Source of the DNA: Casuarina equisetifolia
Taxonomy: Eukaryota > Streptophyta > Magnoliopsida > Fagales > Casuarinaceae
Reading direction: 5' to 3'
Length of the DNA stretch: 64,000 nt
Assembly: GCA_028551475.1 (NCBI GenBank)
Contig: CM052355.1
Location: forward strand, 1,364,001 to 1,428,000
The notes beneath the pieces were generated by a model. That model saw only the letters and a list, made by a program, of their open reading frames with translations, had not been told where the DNA came from and ran no database searches. Shown here piece by piece: positions 35,698 to 48,027 of the stretch. A program made the position numbers and the translations under genes. Every line of letters starts with the position of its first letter. The first letter of the stretch is position 1.

Positions 35698-38330
35698 CCT
35701 TTATAGATCACTCAATTATTAAGTTGTTGACAAACTTGATAAGTTTGAAAATTTTATTATCATTATTGTCAAAATCAAAAAAGATGTGAGGGTCTAAAGC
35801 TTATAACTTGTAGTGAGTACTTGATTAAATTTTTCAAATTTATGAAAATTTTCAAATGTCATTTTTGAGTTTAAGTAAATAAATGATTGATTAATTTTTT
35901 TTTAATTGGATAAAAATGTAAGTTTGCATTAATAAAATAAAGTGTACATAAATAAATGAACATACCCCAGTAGTATAGAAATTATGAAACCTACAAAAAA
36001 ATTAAGGTTGAAAGCCTCCAAATCTTACTCAAAATAACATTTCTTTATGATGATTTAATGTTTTGAAATAAAGAAACTCTTCCTTGAAATTTTTTTCTTA
36101 TTTTAGCCAACAAAATTGATTAAATTATTTTATATTATAAATTTTTGAGATGTATAAAAATGCATGACAATTTATCAAGAAAAAATTGGTAAGTCTCTCT
36201 TTTTCATGTTTTAGTTTTAACTTAAGTTCTAGGTATATAAGTTTTTTCGTTAAAGATACAAACCAATGATATTATTGCGTATTCCCAATTTTGTAAGGGC
36301 TTTCTTTTATACCAAAAAAAAAAAAAGCACAATTTGTATCTTAAGATTTGTATTGAGCAAGAAATACCTTCCATTCCGAAAATAAATTAAAATGACAATG
36401 ATGAATATGTCTTCCCATGAGATGGGTTGTTAGTTGAGGAGTCCTAGATGCAACATAGAGTTAGCAACCTGTCAATAGAAAAGTGTATTTAGGGTGGTTG
36501 TGGAGGGTTCTTCAGTATGCACTCGCAATCCTATTCATATAAGATAAAAATCAGACAGAACCCACTATCAAAGCACCCAAAATGGCAATTTACCTAAACC
36601 AGGCTTATAAGAAAATTGTATCTTTTTTTGCGTAGTACTAAAATTCAAGTTTAGGAAATAACACTTTTGAAGACAAAAGGGTTTGTATTACTGTAAATAA
36701 AATACGTGTTCTTTACCTGTAAGTTAGTTTACTAATGATTTACATTCTTCGCAAGCCTTTGACTATATGATATGACAGTTTAGTTTTAGAATTTACTTGG
36801 TAATGAAATAGAATTCTAGGAATCCACCAACACCATCAGATCATCTTATGGATCATTGTTGTCCAATCCTCTTTCTTAGATCATCAGATAATGGACTTTT
36901 ATTTCGTGTTACATGTATAGTTTAAAGTTTGGTATTCTAACTTTTGTCCAACAAGATACCATGTAAAGACGAAAAAAGAAACCTTTAAGAAAGCGCAAAA
37001 TTCCAAAACAGGTACTGGCCACAGAAAATCATAGGGTCAGAGGAGATGAATTTCAGAACTTTGGCACTTTAGATGACATAGAACAGTGACCAACTTGTGA
37101 AAGAGAACAGATAACACATTCATGGTACCTACTCCGTTCGTGTCGCTTTTGCCTTAGTTCATGTCGACAAGCTCTCTGCGTGACGGCACAGGTCAACAGT
37201 TTGACACTCTTCGGAATATTTTTAAGAGGGAGTTTAGGTTTTGTAGGATGAGTATTCATGCACCAGGGAATGGACTCTGCATGGATGTCCCCGTTGACGT
37301 TCTTTGAATTAGGCCGAAGGCCGCCCATGCTTCTCTGCTGCTGACAGGTTCAGACGACCGACTTCGTCCTGTAATGAATTAACAAATCGTGAAAGAAACC
37401 AAATGGTTATGAAACAACAGTGTGAAGTTTTTATGGTTTTTTGTCTTCCTTTGTTTGTCAGGCAATTTTGTATTTTGTATAATTTTTTCCTCTCAAATTA
37501 TGCTTCTCTTTCTCATTTCTTCTTTCTTCATTGGATGTAGAAAAAAGGTCTCACAAAGGAAATATGATTCTTTGTGACAAAGCTTTAATAAAGGAAGCAT
37601 TTTTTCAATTTTTAAGGTATTATTTGAATTGAGCTTTTAAGTTTTTTAATTTGATATTAGAGCCTAAGTTGAATATGTTATACTATGTATAACTTTGAGT
37701 TTAATATCATTTACCATATAGAGGAGTGTATATAAGATGAAAGTATTACATTAGAAACATAATCTTTTATGATAAAACTTAAATAAAGAAATTGTATCTT
37801 CAATTTTTAAGTTAGCTTTTAAATTAGATTTTTAAGCTTTCTAATATTTCTCTCGTATGCTTATTTTGACATAATCATATTACTAAGATCAATATCACAA
37901 AATAATATTAGAATTAACACTATGCGTACAACCCAATGCATATCTCTAATACAGAGTTGGTAGCCCATGTTAGTTATGATGAAGTGTGTTAAAAACGATA
38001 AAATCTTGGATTGTTTAAGAATTCTATTCATAAGAAAGAAACATCTCATACTTCTAAGTCAATTATTGAATAAGAATAAATTTCGTATCACATGTACAAA
38101 CTATCATAAACATTACAAGAATCTAGGGAATAATTCGTTTCATGTATTTGTTTATACAGTAGGCGAGAGGAATGCAAAACCCGAATAGAATGAAGAATAA
38201 ACCTCGACAGCTTGTCCACGGCAAAATTATATGAAATTCCAAGGATAAGATACCCACTCCTAATTTGTTATTATTCTGTAGGTTGCAAACGTACCAACTT
38301 CACAACTTGATGGTCTGAACGTGGTTGATT

Positions 38331-38537
38331 CATGTCACTTCATCAACCACTGTTAGTGTCCTCAAGAAAACTTATGAGTTCCTGAATTAGCTGGAGGTTC
38401 ATGTCGCTTCAGCAACCACTGGAAGTGTCCTGAACGAAATCGATGAGTTTCTTAGTTAGCTGCATGTTCATGTCGCTTCAGCAACCACTGTAACTGTCCT
38501 GCGGGAAATTTATGAATTTCTTAATTAGCTGCATGTG
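38331..38537. repeat. Three tandem copies of a 69-bp unit
   Basis: Copies at 38331-38399, 38400-38468 and 38469-38537 are each exactly 69 bases and begin catgtcrcttcakcaaccac. Copies 2 and 3 are closer to each other than to copy 1. Because 69 is 23 codons, every frame repeats. On the minus strand each copy contains a mini-frame with ATG and stop: 38402-38343 (19 aa), 38471-38409 (20 aa) and 38534-38478 (18 aa), with the shared pattern QL-x-K/Q-K/E-x-I-x-F-x-Q/E-D-x-x-S-G. Most differences between copies would change the residue, which argues against a selected peptide. Confidence 0.85.
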
Positions 38538-41500
38538 AGTACCCTTTGTTTATTTACTTATTTTTAAGTTTAATTCAACTACACCAGCTGAATGGGAAAA
38601 CATATTGAAAACTGCATGACAGAACTGCCAACTTCCTCATAAGGATTGGCATTTACAACGACATAATGTTGTTTTTTGGCCTTTGGCAACTCATATGCTA
38701 TAACGAATCGACAAGGATGGTCCTTTCTGTGCAGTGCTGCTGCTGTGGTCCAAAACACTCTGGAGCTGTTCCTTTTGGATGTTATGAATCTATCCCAACA
38801 TAGCCCTTGCTCTCGTATGGACTGTAATTGAGCCGTTCCTTTTGGATGTTATGGAAAATGGTGTCAGTCTGAAGTGATGCAGGTTCTTGTGACACAAATC
38901 AACGTGTGAAAAGGAACAAGAAGAAGCATCAGAAAACGAATAAGACCAACAAGAATAACAACACAAACAGCAACAATAACTGCTTCCACTATTGCTACAT
39001 GGTCGGCTTAGCAGTGGCAGTGCGGGGCTGATGGAACTCGAAATAAATCTGATTCGACTGGAAAGTCATGTTGAGAATGATAAGCTTCTTAAAAGTTGTT
39101 ATAAATTTATATTTATTTATAATCATGAGACAATGAAAAGTGGTGTTTTATCACACTAAGAAAGGTTTAATGAATTCTTTAACAATAGATAATAACAACT
39201 TAGCACAACTTAATACGTCTCTTAGCTCAGCATTCCAGAGGGGACACAATCAAATATGATGTTGCATAAGACTGAATTTCAAATTTGGGCTCAGCCTATG
39301 AGAATATTAAAGATCAACATTAATTTAGTATTATGGTATAAACTCATATTCATTTCAATATTATGGTACAAACTTATAAATTTTATCTTTTTAACATAAA
39401 TTTTTTGTCTTTAATACTTTCCTAATCAATGAGCATATCTTGGCTTAAATTTTAATAAAGTAAAATGATTGTTCCTAAAGTTGAATCAACTTAGGTTGCA
39501 ATATCATATTAGAAAACTCAAATTTTAACTTATAAAAAATTTTAAGAATTATAAAAAATTTTATATTTAAAGATCGTATCTTTTTAACTCAAAGCTTTTG
39601 CCAAACAATAATAACCCATATTATTGAATAATATTAAAGAATCAGAATCTACCCACCAACCTTCGACTTGTAAATGGCAAGGTGGGCATGAACAAAAACA
39701 GATTTGTGGGTACACATCTTTTGGTGGGGGAGGATCGATTGCAGAAGAGAATGTAATCAGAACCATGCAATCCCACCACCACAATTCAACCCCCACTACT
39801 CACTACAATACGCACCAAGAGAGTTGACAACACAATCTCATAGGAACGCCATTTGCATTTGGTGCTCAAGATGTCAGAAAGTGGCACCATCATCATTATA
39901 CTTGCATAACTGTTGGACGAGAGAAAATTGTCATCTGCCTTTATATATTACCAGGCCATTGGCTTTCAACTTCATGATCAAACTATCAAATTCATGTCCT
40001 TTCACATATTGGCTTCAGTGGAAATTCAAGCGTGGTGAAATAATAGTTCTTTGTCGTTCAAACTCATGGAGCTCATCGGTAAATGACACTTTGCTGCTTA
40101 GGAATTGAACTAATAATTTCTTATCTCCTGTAGACACACTTTACTTAGAAAATACCCGCTTTCATAGAAACATGTCTACACTTTATGACAATCAAGTTAT
40201 GATTACCGGAATCTATTGGGGATTTCTCTTTAAAACATCAATTTAATTTAAAGAGAAAATAACATTTAATGGAATGTTAAAATTCTGAATTTAAGTATGA
40301 TATCTTTCATTTTTGGGCAAAGATTTTTCTTAAAAATATTCCATACTTTTAAGGTTAGGGCTATAATGAAAATAGTCATCTTCCTTGTAATTTTTATTTT
40401 TTTATTTTTTATTTTAAAAAGATTGAGGTGTTCTGAACACCTGCCATTTAGGTGAGAATTTAACCTAGTATCATATTAGGTCAAGTTGTTTTGCATTCCA
40501 ACAATCTCTTTGTCAATAGCCACATGTTCATTGTTCTTACTGATTAATCAACTTCCACTTCCATTACTAAGAATCTTCTAACGAAACAACAGTCCAACAG
40601 ATTGAGGCCAGGAGGGACACGAGAAGCTAGAACCTGTATGGTTTAGATTCAATAATTTAATATTGATCACTTCATGAGTGGAACTTGCTTTCTCATATCT
40701 GAAACATCCACAAATGTGCCGCCATAATAAGTCCAAATTCGTAACAAAGCAAACGAATCTTACGTATGTGTACATTGAAGGAGGCTCGAAAATCTCCTCA
40801 TCCTACACGAAGTGGAGAAACAAAGAACATTAAATGAATCCATCTACATAGAGTTGATAGGGACTACAAGGGTCCTGTAAGATCAAGGCGGATGAATCTT
40901 GGTGTCCAAAGGAGCTGCCTTTTCAGACAAAAACAACGACCCTTTTCGGGACATATACATTGGACGTCATCATTCTGTGGTACGGTGACAACAATGAAAT
41001 GAAAACATGGGTGCCGATTGTGGAGAACGGGATGAAGTCAGATTAAGACACGTTCAAATGGGCAACTACGGTTGTGTTTTCCAGCCGTTTCGGATATTGT
41101 TATGTTCCAATTTGGCAACTTCGATGATGTTCTTCCATGGAAAAAGATGGGGCGCTTTGGGACGATGCTAGGTACTAGGGGCAGAGCTATAGAGATATCT
41201 GTTGGTATATGATTGACATGATGAACTTTTGTTCTCAAATCTTTACTAGATCCATCGTTCCAAGCAAAATAACATATAAGATGTTTTCCCATTGTATAAA
41301 ATAATATATGATGAACTTCTGAAATGATTTCACCATTATCTTATCAATTGTGAAGACAATGGTGAAATACTGTCAAGGGTTGATCATGCCATTATCTTCA
41401 TAATTGCAGAGTTTGAAAGATGAGCTTCTTTGTTTTTCTGGAGAAGATAGGTCTTGTTTGGACTTTGGTCGAAAAAGAAATAAAAAATAACATTTTTCCT

Positions 41501-44500
41501 AGGAGAAAAAGAGACCCAAAATCAGAAATCACTTGCAAGTACAGGAACAGTAACACATCTATTTATGCATCTCTGAACATTTTGATTTTCCAAGATTTTG
41601 TCCACCTGATAAGGACATTCTTATAAAGAACTTGCCGACATCATTAGTACAAGTTGAATAAAGATGACAAGACATGCTGACATTGAAACACATCTAAATC
41701 AATGCCTAAATTAGGACAGACACTTCTGAATCATATTTGACAGCAACATCTCTAGTCGGATTCCATCAAGTAGGCGAACCATTCTAGATTCCCATTCCCC
41801 TCACGGAAGTTGTGGAAGGCAATGGGATTTTTTGTTTTTGCTAAAGCAGCTAAAGCAACGAGGTAAGGCATGCCTCTTATAGATAATGATTCAGTTAATG
41901 TTTATCGGTTAAAGTTTCTCATAAATCCTATAAATATGAGACTTAGTGAAATCTTACGTGTATATACATCATCAATTGTAAGAGTCATCAAATAGTGCAA
42001 ATTCTTTGACCGCTTCTTAAGAAAATCCTGAGACAAAAGATAAATTACTATTTCTTAGATGAAGGAATCAATTTATTTGAATCAAGTAAAGTTTTTGTTC
42101 TTACTTTAATAATTGGTGTCAAAAATTTTCCCAATAAGTCTATAGTAGTTAGTAAATGCCTAACTTAATAGTAAGTAAGTATCATTTAAAATTTTTTGTT
42201 CTCAAGTTTGATACTGTATATAAGTAAAACAATAAAAAATAACAAGTCCATGGTATCAAGGCAAGTTTTGGTAACAAGTTGATAAGAGTTAGCAGAAATC
42301 AAAGTTGGTGTATGGTAGTAATGAGGTCTTAATTCACATCAAGTGCAAGCTTCATGACCCAAGTTCTTGCGTGATTTTCTAAGCTTCTGTCTACTCCATG
42401 AGTACGTAGCCATTTTGGACATTCATGGACGTCACCGAATCAACCTGACCCGAACCAGGTCAATCCTTACACCGAATCAACCTGATCTCAATTTGAGCAG
42501 CTTTGGTCATGATTGAGTATACCAGACTTTAGTTTGGAAGACCGTAGCCCATTCCAGCTTAACCCAAGATTGTGTAAACTATAGCTCTACTAACCAGCCC
42601 AAACCATGACTAGTCGATTTTGCTTTTTGTGATCTAAGCTTGGTTTGAATTAATTCAATTATCATCATGAAATCAAAATAAAGAGTAAGAATAAAATGAT
42701 TATCTACAAATACAAAGCTCAGAAAACCCAAAATCGAAGAGAAAATAAAGTAATTACAAAAGAGTTATAAATTTCGGTATTCTTTTGATTCTCGTGCATG
42801 TGTCTGATTGATAGATGATTGCTGTTCAATCGTGTTAATCTCACAACATTAGAATGACTTAAAACTGACACTCAGATTAATAAAAGCAACCACAACCCAT
42901 CAACATCACCATTGAATTCCACCCGTGAACTCTACTCTCAACTTTCAACATCCACATTCAAAGTCTTACTGTGATACCTTCCGCAAAACCTGTCAAGTGC
43001 ACAGTTTTTTATGGGTCATGGTTGATTTTTCAACAGAAAGTGATAACCTCTCCGTCTCCACTTCCTTCTCCAATCGTGTGTCAAGGTGGAGATAGCATTA
43101 ACATCCAGACATATATGCACTTAATGCTTCAAGCCTAGCAAGGAAACATTTAAGGACGTTCAGAAACGCTAAGAAGGAAGAGGAGAATATGATTGGGGGT
43201 GAAGCATGAGACAGCATAGAGCATACCCTTTGCTAGGGTGTCCTATAGACCAAATATTACAAAGTTTATAATACTCAAAAGCTAAATTAAAAGAAATAGA
43301 ACACTAATAATATATAACTACTTTAGGAGCTCATACCTTAATAATGTGGAATAATTTTGTATTGCTTTTAACATGTCCCTTTATCATAATGATTCAACCC
43401 AAATCATACCACAATCTTACTTTCATTATGCAGACTCTAGGCCTTCTTGGTTCATGTTAAAAAAATAGAGGTGCTAATGGAAGACCTGGCTTTGATATCA
43501 TATTATAAAACTCAATTCTTCCATAAAAACTAACTCCAAAGAAATAAGCATTTATAATATATAAACTATTCTACAAGTCCTTCCCTTTGCAATGTAAGAC
43601 AATTGAATACTAGTTTTAACACCAACAAACCATGCAAGAGTAACTGCAAACTAGAGTTTTTGAGTGCTCATTCTCCAGTGGCACAACTAACTAACCAAAG
43701 GTCCTACCACAACTGCGAATGCATCGACACTTAAAAAGTGAATCCAAACACCATGCTGCCCAGATGGCACTGGAAAAGACATCTCTTTGGGATCAAGAAA
43801 AATATAACACTGCTGCATTTGGAGAGTTTAATACATCGCAGATCGTCCAACCTAACATGAAAATAGCGTAACTGCAAGCAAAATCTACTCCTAAACTGAA
43901 GATTTTCAGGTGAATTAGGATTCCTATACAGAGGCAAAGAGTCAACTTCGTCGTTTTGTCTCAAGAACTGATGGTATGGCAAATACAACAGGCACCAAGT
44001 CACAGTTTAGTCACCATGACCAACTACAAAAATCTGTTGCCGACTATATAGACCCCACAACCCTTGAAAAAATCACAAGAAACAGAAAAAAAGGAAACCT
44101 TCAAGGAGCTTTAAAGCATTTATATCCCTACTCAGTGCTGACGATAAACCAGTGAGGCTCCATGAATGTGGTTGATCCTTTCCTCACAGATTCTGGTTAT
44201 CTAGTTACCCATACAATCATGAAATCAAGCGGAACTCAATGCCATAATGACGAACATAACATTGAATTACATTACTGTGAAGACATTTCTCCTATTGTCA
44301 GTGTCAAACTGCGAGAACGGGTCCCAACATGGCACCCTAGACCCACACAAGATTCGACCAAGATCTCAACTTCTTCAGTTCATTGTTAATCCACAGACAA
44401 ACCACTCGTCCACTGATAAAAACCTCTCTGCTTCCATTATCAAAACCAGATACTAAGTTAAGAAAAGCAAATGGCTCAATTTCCTGACTTCATGTGAGGG

Positions 44501-44860
44501 GGCTAGAATTCATCTTGCCTTTTGGCTTAGAAACTCAAACAGATATCTGTCAAAGAGCAAAACTCTATTATCCGTCGTGACTAGCACTAAAACGAATTCG
44601 CCAAAGAATTATAGAATTCTCAAAGCAGATTAACTTAATTTTCAACATACTCGTAATCATGCATGCCAAGCTCCATGAAGTAGAAGCACCCATCATTTAT
44701 TCTCTATAATAAAGTTCATGAACACCAAACTGAGTTTCTCCAGATAAGAGCAACCGTCGGAAGCATTAAAACTAGACCCAAATTCAACGCAACATATATA
44801 TACACACTGATAAATTTTGCACTTACACATTTAGCATCATCATGTTCGTTCCCAAACATA
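38538..44860. other. Gene-poor region, right part, and 3' side of the C2 gene
   Basis: No gene supported. A 25-bp word (gagctgttccttttggatgt tatg) at 38763-38786 recurs at 38830-38853. Another short repeat (accgaatcaacctga) occurs near 42433 and 42474. Scattered open frames at 39.6-40.1, 41.0-41.3 and 43.7-44.5 kb have no recognisable content. The last several hundred bases are probably the 3' UTR of the C2-domain gene. Confidence 0.45.
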
Positions 44861-45808
44861 TCAATAAAGATCTGAATAATCAGGGTGGTAATCGCTGCGA
44901 TCGTCGCGGGCAGGCAAGTTATTCTCGACCCTGTCAGCGATCTTCTGCTCCTCATACTTCAATCCCTCGTCCAACGCGAGTCCACCCAAGGCTCCAGCAA
45001 CCCCGCCCACAGCTAATCCCGTTCCGAAGCCCATTTTCGAGCTTCGGGGCTTCTGCTCGTATGGCGAGTACTCCACCGGGGCCGACGGCCCACTGGCCCC
45101 GCCGGGCCCACTGTAACTCACGGGCCGATCGAAGAACGGCCTCGGCGGAAGAGGCGGTGGCGGCGCGCTGGAGTAATACCCCGGATAGTACCCCGGATAT
45201 GATTCCGGATACGAGTTATACGAGTACGGTGGCGGCGGTGGCGGAGACGGTGATAGAGACGGCGCCGGGAGCGACGATGTGTACGGAGACGGCGGGTATA
45301 CCCTGTAGTCACGAGGAGGCGGAATGACAGGGGCACTAGAGTAAAAATAGCTCGACGGAGGCGGAATATGGTAATCCGGCGGCAAAGGCCGTTCGCGAAC
45401 AGCAAGCTTCACGCGGATCTTGCCCTGGGGACGACCAGAGGGCCGTGTGAGCTCGAATTTCCGGATCCGATTCGAGTCATCGGGACTTTCCAAGTCCTTA
45501 AGCGGGAGCCGGAGGGCACCGACCAAGGGTTTGGGAGTCTCCGACGGCTTGGAGTGGAAGATCTCAACCGTAAGGATCGATTCGTGGAGGCGAAGAGTGA
45601 GTGGCAGCGTGAACCGCTCGTTCCAAACCGGGCTGGTGGAACCGGAGTCGTCGGACTTGGTGGCGAGCCGCCGGTCTGGGTCGACCCAGAAGACAGCGTA
45701 CGGCTTCAGGTCGCCGCTCTTCCAGTTGACGTTCTTCAGGTGTTTGCCGGAGACGATCGTCAGCTCTAGGTCCAGAGGCTTTAGCGGTGGAGGACGAGAC
45801 GAGGCCAT
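44861..45808 (-). CDS. C2-domain protein, SRC2-like, single exon
   Basis: An intronless frame of 315 residues from the ATG at 45808 (MASSRPPPLKPLDLELTIVS). The C2 domain covers about residues 12-145: LELTIVSGKHLKNVNWKSG, KPYAVFWVDPDRR, SPVWNERFTLPL, LTVEIFHSK and KPLVGALRLPLKDL. The full set of Asp ligands for calcium is not evident, so it may bind membranes with weak or no calcium dependence. The middle is rich in Pro, Tyr and Ser (PPSSYFYSSAPVIPPP; PPPPPPYSYNSYPESYPGYY). A glycine-zipper-like hydrophobic stretch near the end (GFGTGLAVGGVAGALGGLAL) may associate with membrane, followed by an acidic tail. This layout matches plant SRC2/At1g07310-type C2 proteins, linked to stress and membrane traffic; the exact role is unknown. 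Confidence 0.9.
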   Translation of the reverse strand: MASSRPPPLKPLDLELTIVSGKHLKNVNWKSGDLKPYAVFWVDPDRRLATKSDDSGSTSPVWNERFTLPLTLRLHESILTVEIFHSKPSETPKPLVGALRLPLKDLESPDDSNRIRKFELTRPSGRPQGKIRVKLAVRERPLPPDYHIPPPSSYFYSSAPVIPPPRDYRVYPPSPYTSSLPAPSLSPSPPPPPPYSYNSYPESYPGYYPGYYSSAPPPPLPPRPFFDRPVSYSGPGGASGPSAPVEYSPYEQKPRSSKMGFGTGLAVGGVAGALGGLALDEGLKYEEQKIADRVENNLPARDDRSDYHPDYSDLY

Positions 45809-48027
45809 GGTTTTCTCTAACGCGCGCAGGAATGTGCGTAGGATAAATATTAGATTAATGGAGGTGAACACTGGTTGGTTTGGGAGCATAAAAGGAAAAT
45901 GATCCGTTGCATCCGACGGTCTTGCCGTTTTGGGTACGGAAATCGGACGGTCCGAGCGATCCCAAGTACAATCCACCGTATACTGAAACCCGTACCTGAA
46001 TTTTTCTTTCAGTAAAATCGTAATGGCAAGTGGTGTAATGTGATAGTCCATCACTAAGTTTATCAAATGTCAATGATAAAATATTTTTTTTTATAATGTT
46101 CTCTTGATTTCATATCCTCACAATCCGTACTCTCTCTTATTAAATAACCTATATATATATATATATTGTCTTTTATTTTTTGAAATCCGTCAAATATATA
46201 CAACCTGATTGCAACATTAACATTATATTATGATAAATTAATGAAATAAGGTGTATAAGCCTTATATATATTGGTAATATTTTAATATATGTTAGTATCC
46301 CTTTTCTTAATGTATTTTTTAATGAATATAATAAATCTCTATGATACAGTATATGTCCTATTTATTGATGGTGTAGATGTTTAATTTTACATCATTAAGA
46401 GAGTGTCATAAAATGAAACTTACTATAAATGCTCTTAGTATATTAAGTTAGCGTTTAAGTTAAATTTTAGGTTTATAAATTACTATTGTGACAAAAGAGT
46501 ACATTAACCATTTGAATGTTTACTTTCATAATATTAAGAAATGATCTTACGGTGAAATTAAAATGTAATGAATAATTTATTCTTTTTAAATAGCTTGATA
46601 TATGTTTTGTAACATATTTTCTTGTATTTGCAATAATAGACTATTAAAAATGGTGCGAATTTGCACCTGACATCACTAATAATTTCTATCTGCATTCCTT
46701 ATATACAATGGGCTTGTACCTACCCTGCCCTTATAGTTTGGGAAGCCCAAAACACAAAGTGGTTTCCGTGTGGACCTTATCTAGCAAAGCCCGTACTGGG
46801 AGAGGTTTCCGGGTCTACAACGAACATCCGAGACTAAAATCTTAGGTAATGTCTTCACGCGAATTGTTTTTCCCGGATTCCATATGAAGTATAGCAAAAT
46901 GGATCAAAGTGCAGTGGACTTTGGAACAAAGATTAATTAATGTTGGTCCCCGTTGTTGTTCAATTATAACATCCACCTAACTGGACAACGACTTTTTCCG
47001 AGTCTTCTTGACGGAACAATTATCATCCTTTCAGTACTTTCTTCTTCAGAGCAAGTGCGGGTAAAAGGACAAAAACAGACATGATTGCAAAATCATTAAA
47101 AATATTCTCGTCTATGTTGTAAAAACGTGAAATACTATTTATCCTGTTCCCAACGTACTCTATCTTCTCACACTCATAAAAAATCATCATAATCCAATCC
47201 ATAAATATTGATGTGTTACATTTAAAACCGATATTACAATACCATATTTAAATTATTCATTATCTTATTTAAAGAGACGTTTCCTCTACAGAAAAATGAT
47301 TAAAAAAATCAAAATCTGGAATACACATTGAGACCCTTTTTAATGAAAATTTTGATAAATAAACTTAAATAAAAATATTTATTTATCTTTAAATTTTTGT
47401 TTAAAATGAAATTCTTGTATCAAAAATAAAATTAGTGAGATAAAACTTAAAAAGATAATTTTTTTGAAGATCTAAGAAAATTATTTTAGACCTTGAATTA
47501 ATCTTTAAATCAATGTTATGTGTCCTTAAATTTCCTTTAAAGTTCACTAAAGGAGAAATTAATATTTTGATGGATGACCCACATCTCCTGTAACATTATA
47601 AGCACACCATGAATGTGTATATAAATTTAGGGAGTGGCGGTCTTTGTTGGAAACATGATTAAGTTAAAGTATAGGTCAAACCAAAACTTTACCCATTTGT
47701 TTTGGTTACGTGTAGTGCGCTAAGTCAATGAAGACGACATCGGTATATTCCTATTTCTTCAAGGGTAAAATAGGCATGTAACTGCAGAAAGCGACCTTCT
47801 TCTACGTCATTTACTTGCTCGAACGGCACAAACAACCAACCAAGCTCGGGGACATGGGACTCTCTGTTTGCGAGCGCCATCGGCATGTGTAAATTTGTTC
47901 GAAACTGCCAAAACCTGAGATAGTCTCTCTCTTTCTCTTTTCTGCGAGATCTCCCTTCCTCTCCGTCAATGCCACAGCGCATTTTCCGGAGAAAATAAGT
48001 TGTCTCTTAAAGAATTTCAGGGGAAAT
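45809..48027. other. Divergent intergenic region, C2 gene to PXN
   Basis: It should hold both promoters. The centre (46.1-47.6 kb) is AT-rich, with a (TA)n run at 46150-46166. 46.68-47.05 kb is GC-balanced with agcccaaaac and aagcccgtactgggag words, but no frame stands out. 47.7-48.0 kb is the likely PXN 5' leader; the open minus-strand frames there have no recognisable content. Confidence 0.45.
46150..46166. repeat. (TA)n microsatellite
   Basis: Seventeen bases of TA alternation in AT-rich intergenic DNA. Confidence 0.85.

Larger units (their letters stand above)
33366..38330. other. Gene-poor AT-rich region, left part
   Basis: No gene I can support on either strand. It holds the GA run at 34414-34433, an A-run at 34512-34527, and the diverged 125-bp duplication at 35.35-35.70 kb. 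A GC-balanced stretch at 34.98-35.29 kb is open in two frames on opposite strands but has no recognisable protein content. 37.05-37.33 kb has a minus-strand open frame with no family features. No retroelement enzyme or capsid motif was seen. Confidence 0.45.

Noticed and set aside
33366-44860. Searched for retroelement, DNA transposase or virus-like genes in the gene-poor stretch
   Set aside because: No polymerase, integrase, transposase or capsid motif in any frame; only simple and diverged repeats.
44842-45902. Several long plus-strand frames under the C2-domain gene
   Set aside because: Mirror frames of the Pro/Gly-rich minus-strand gene.
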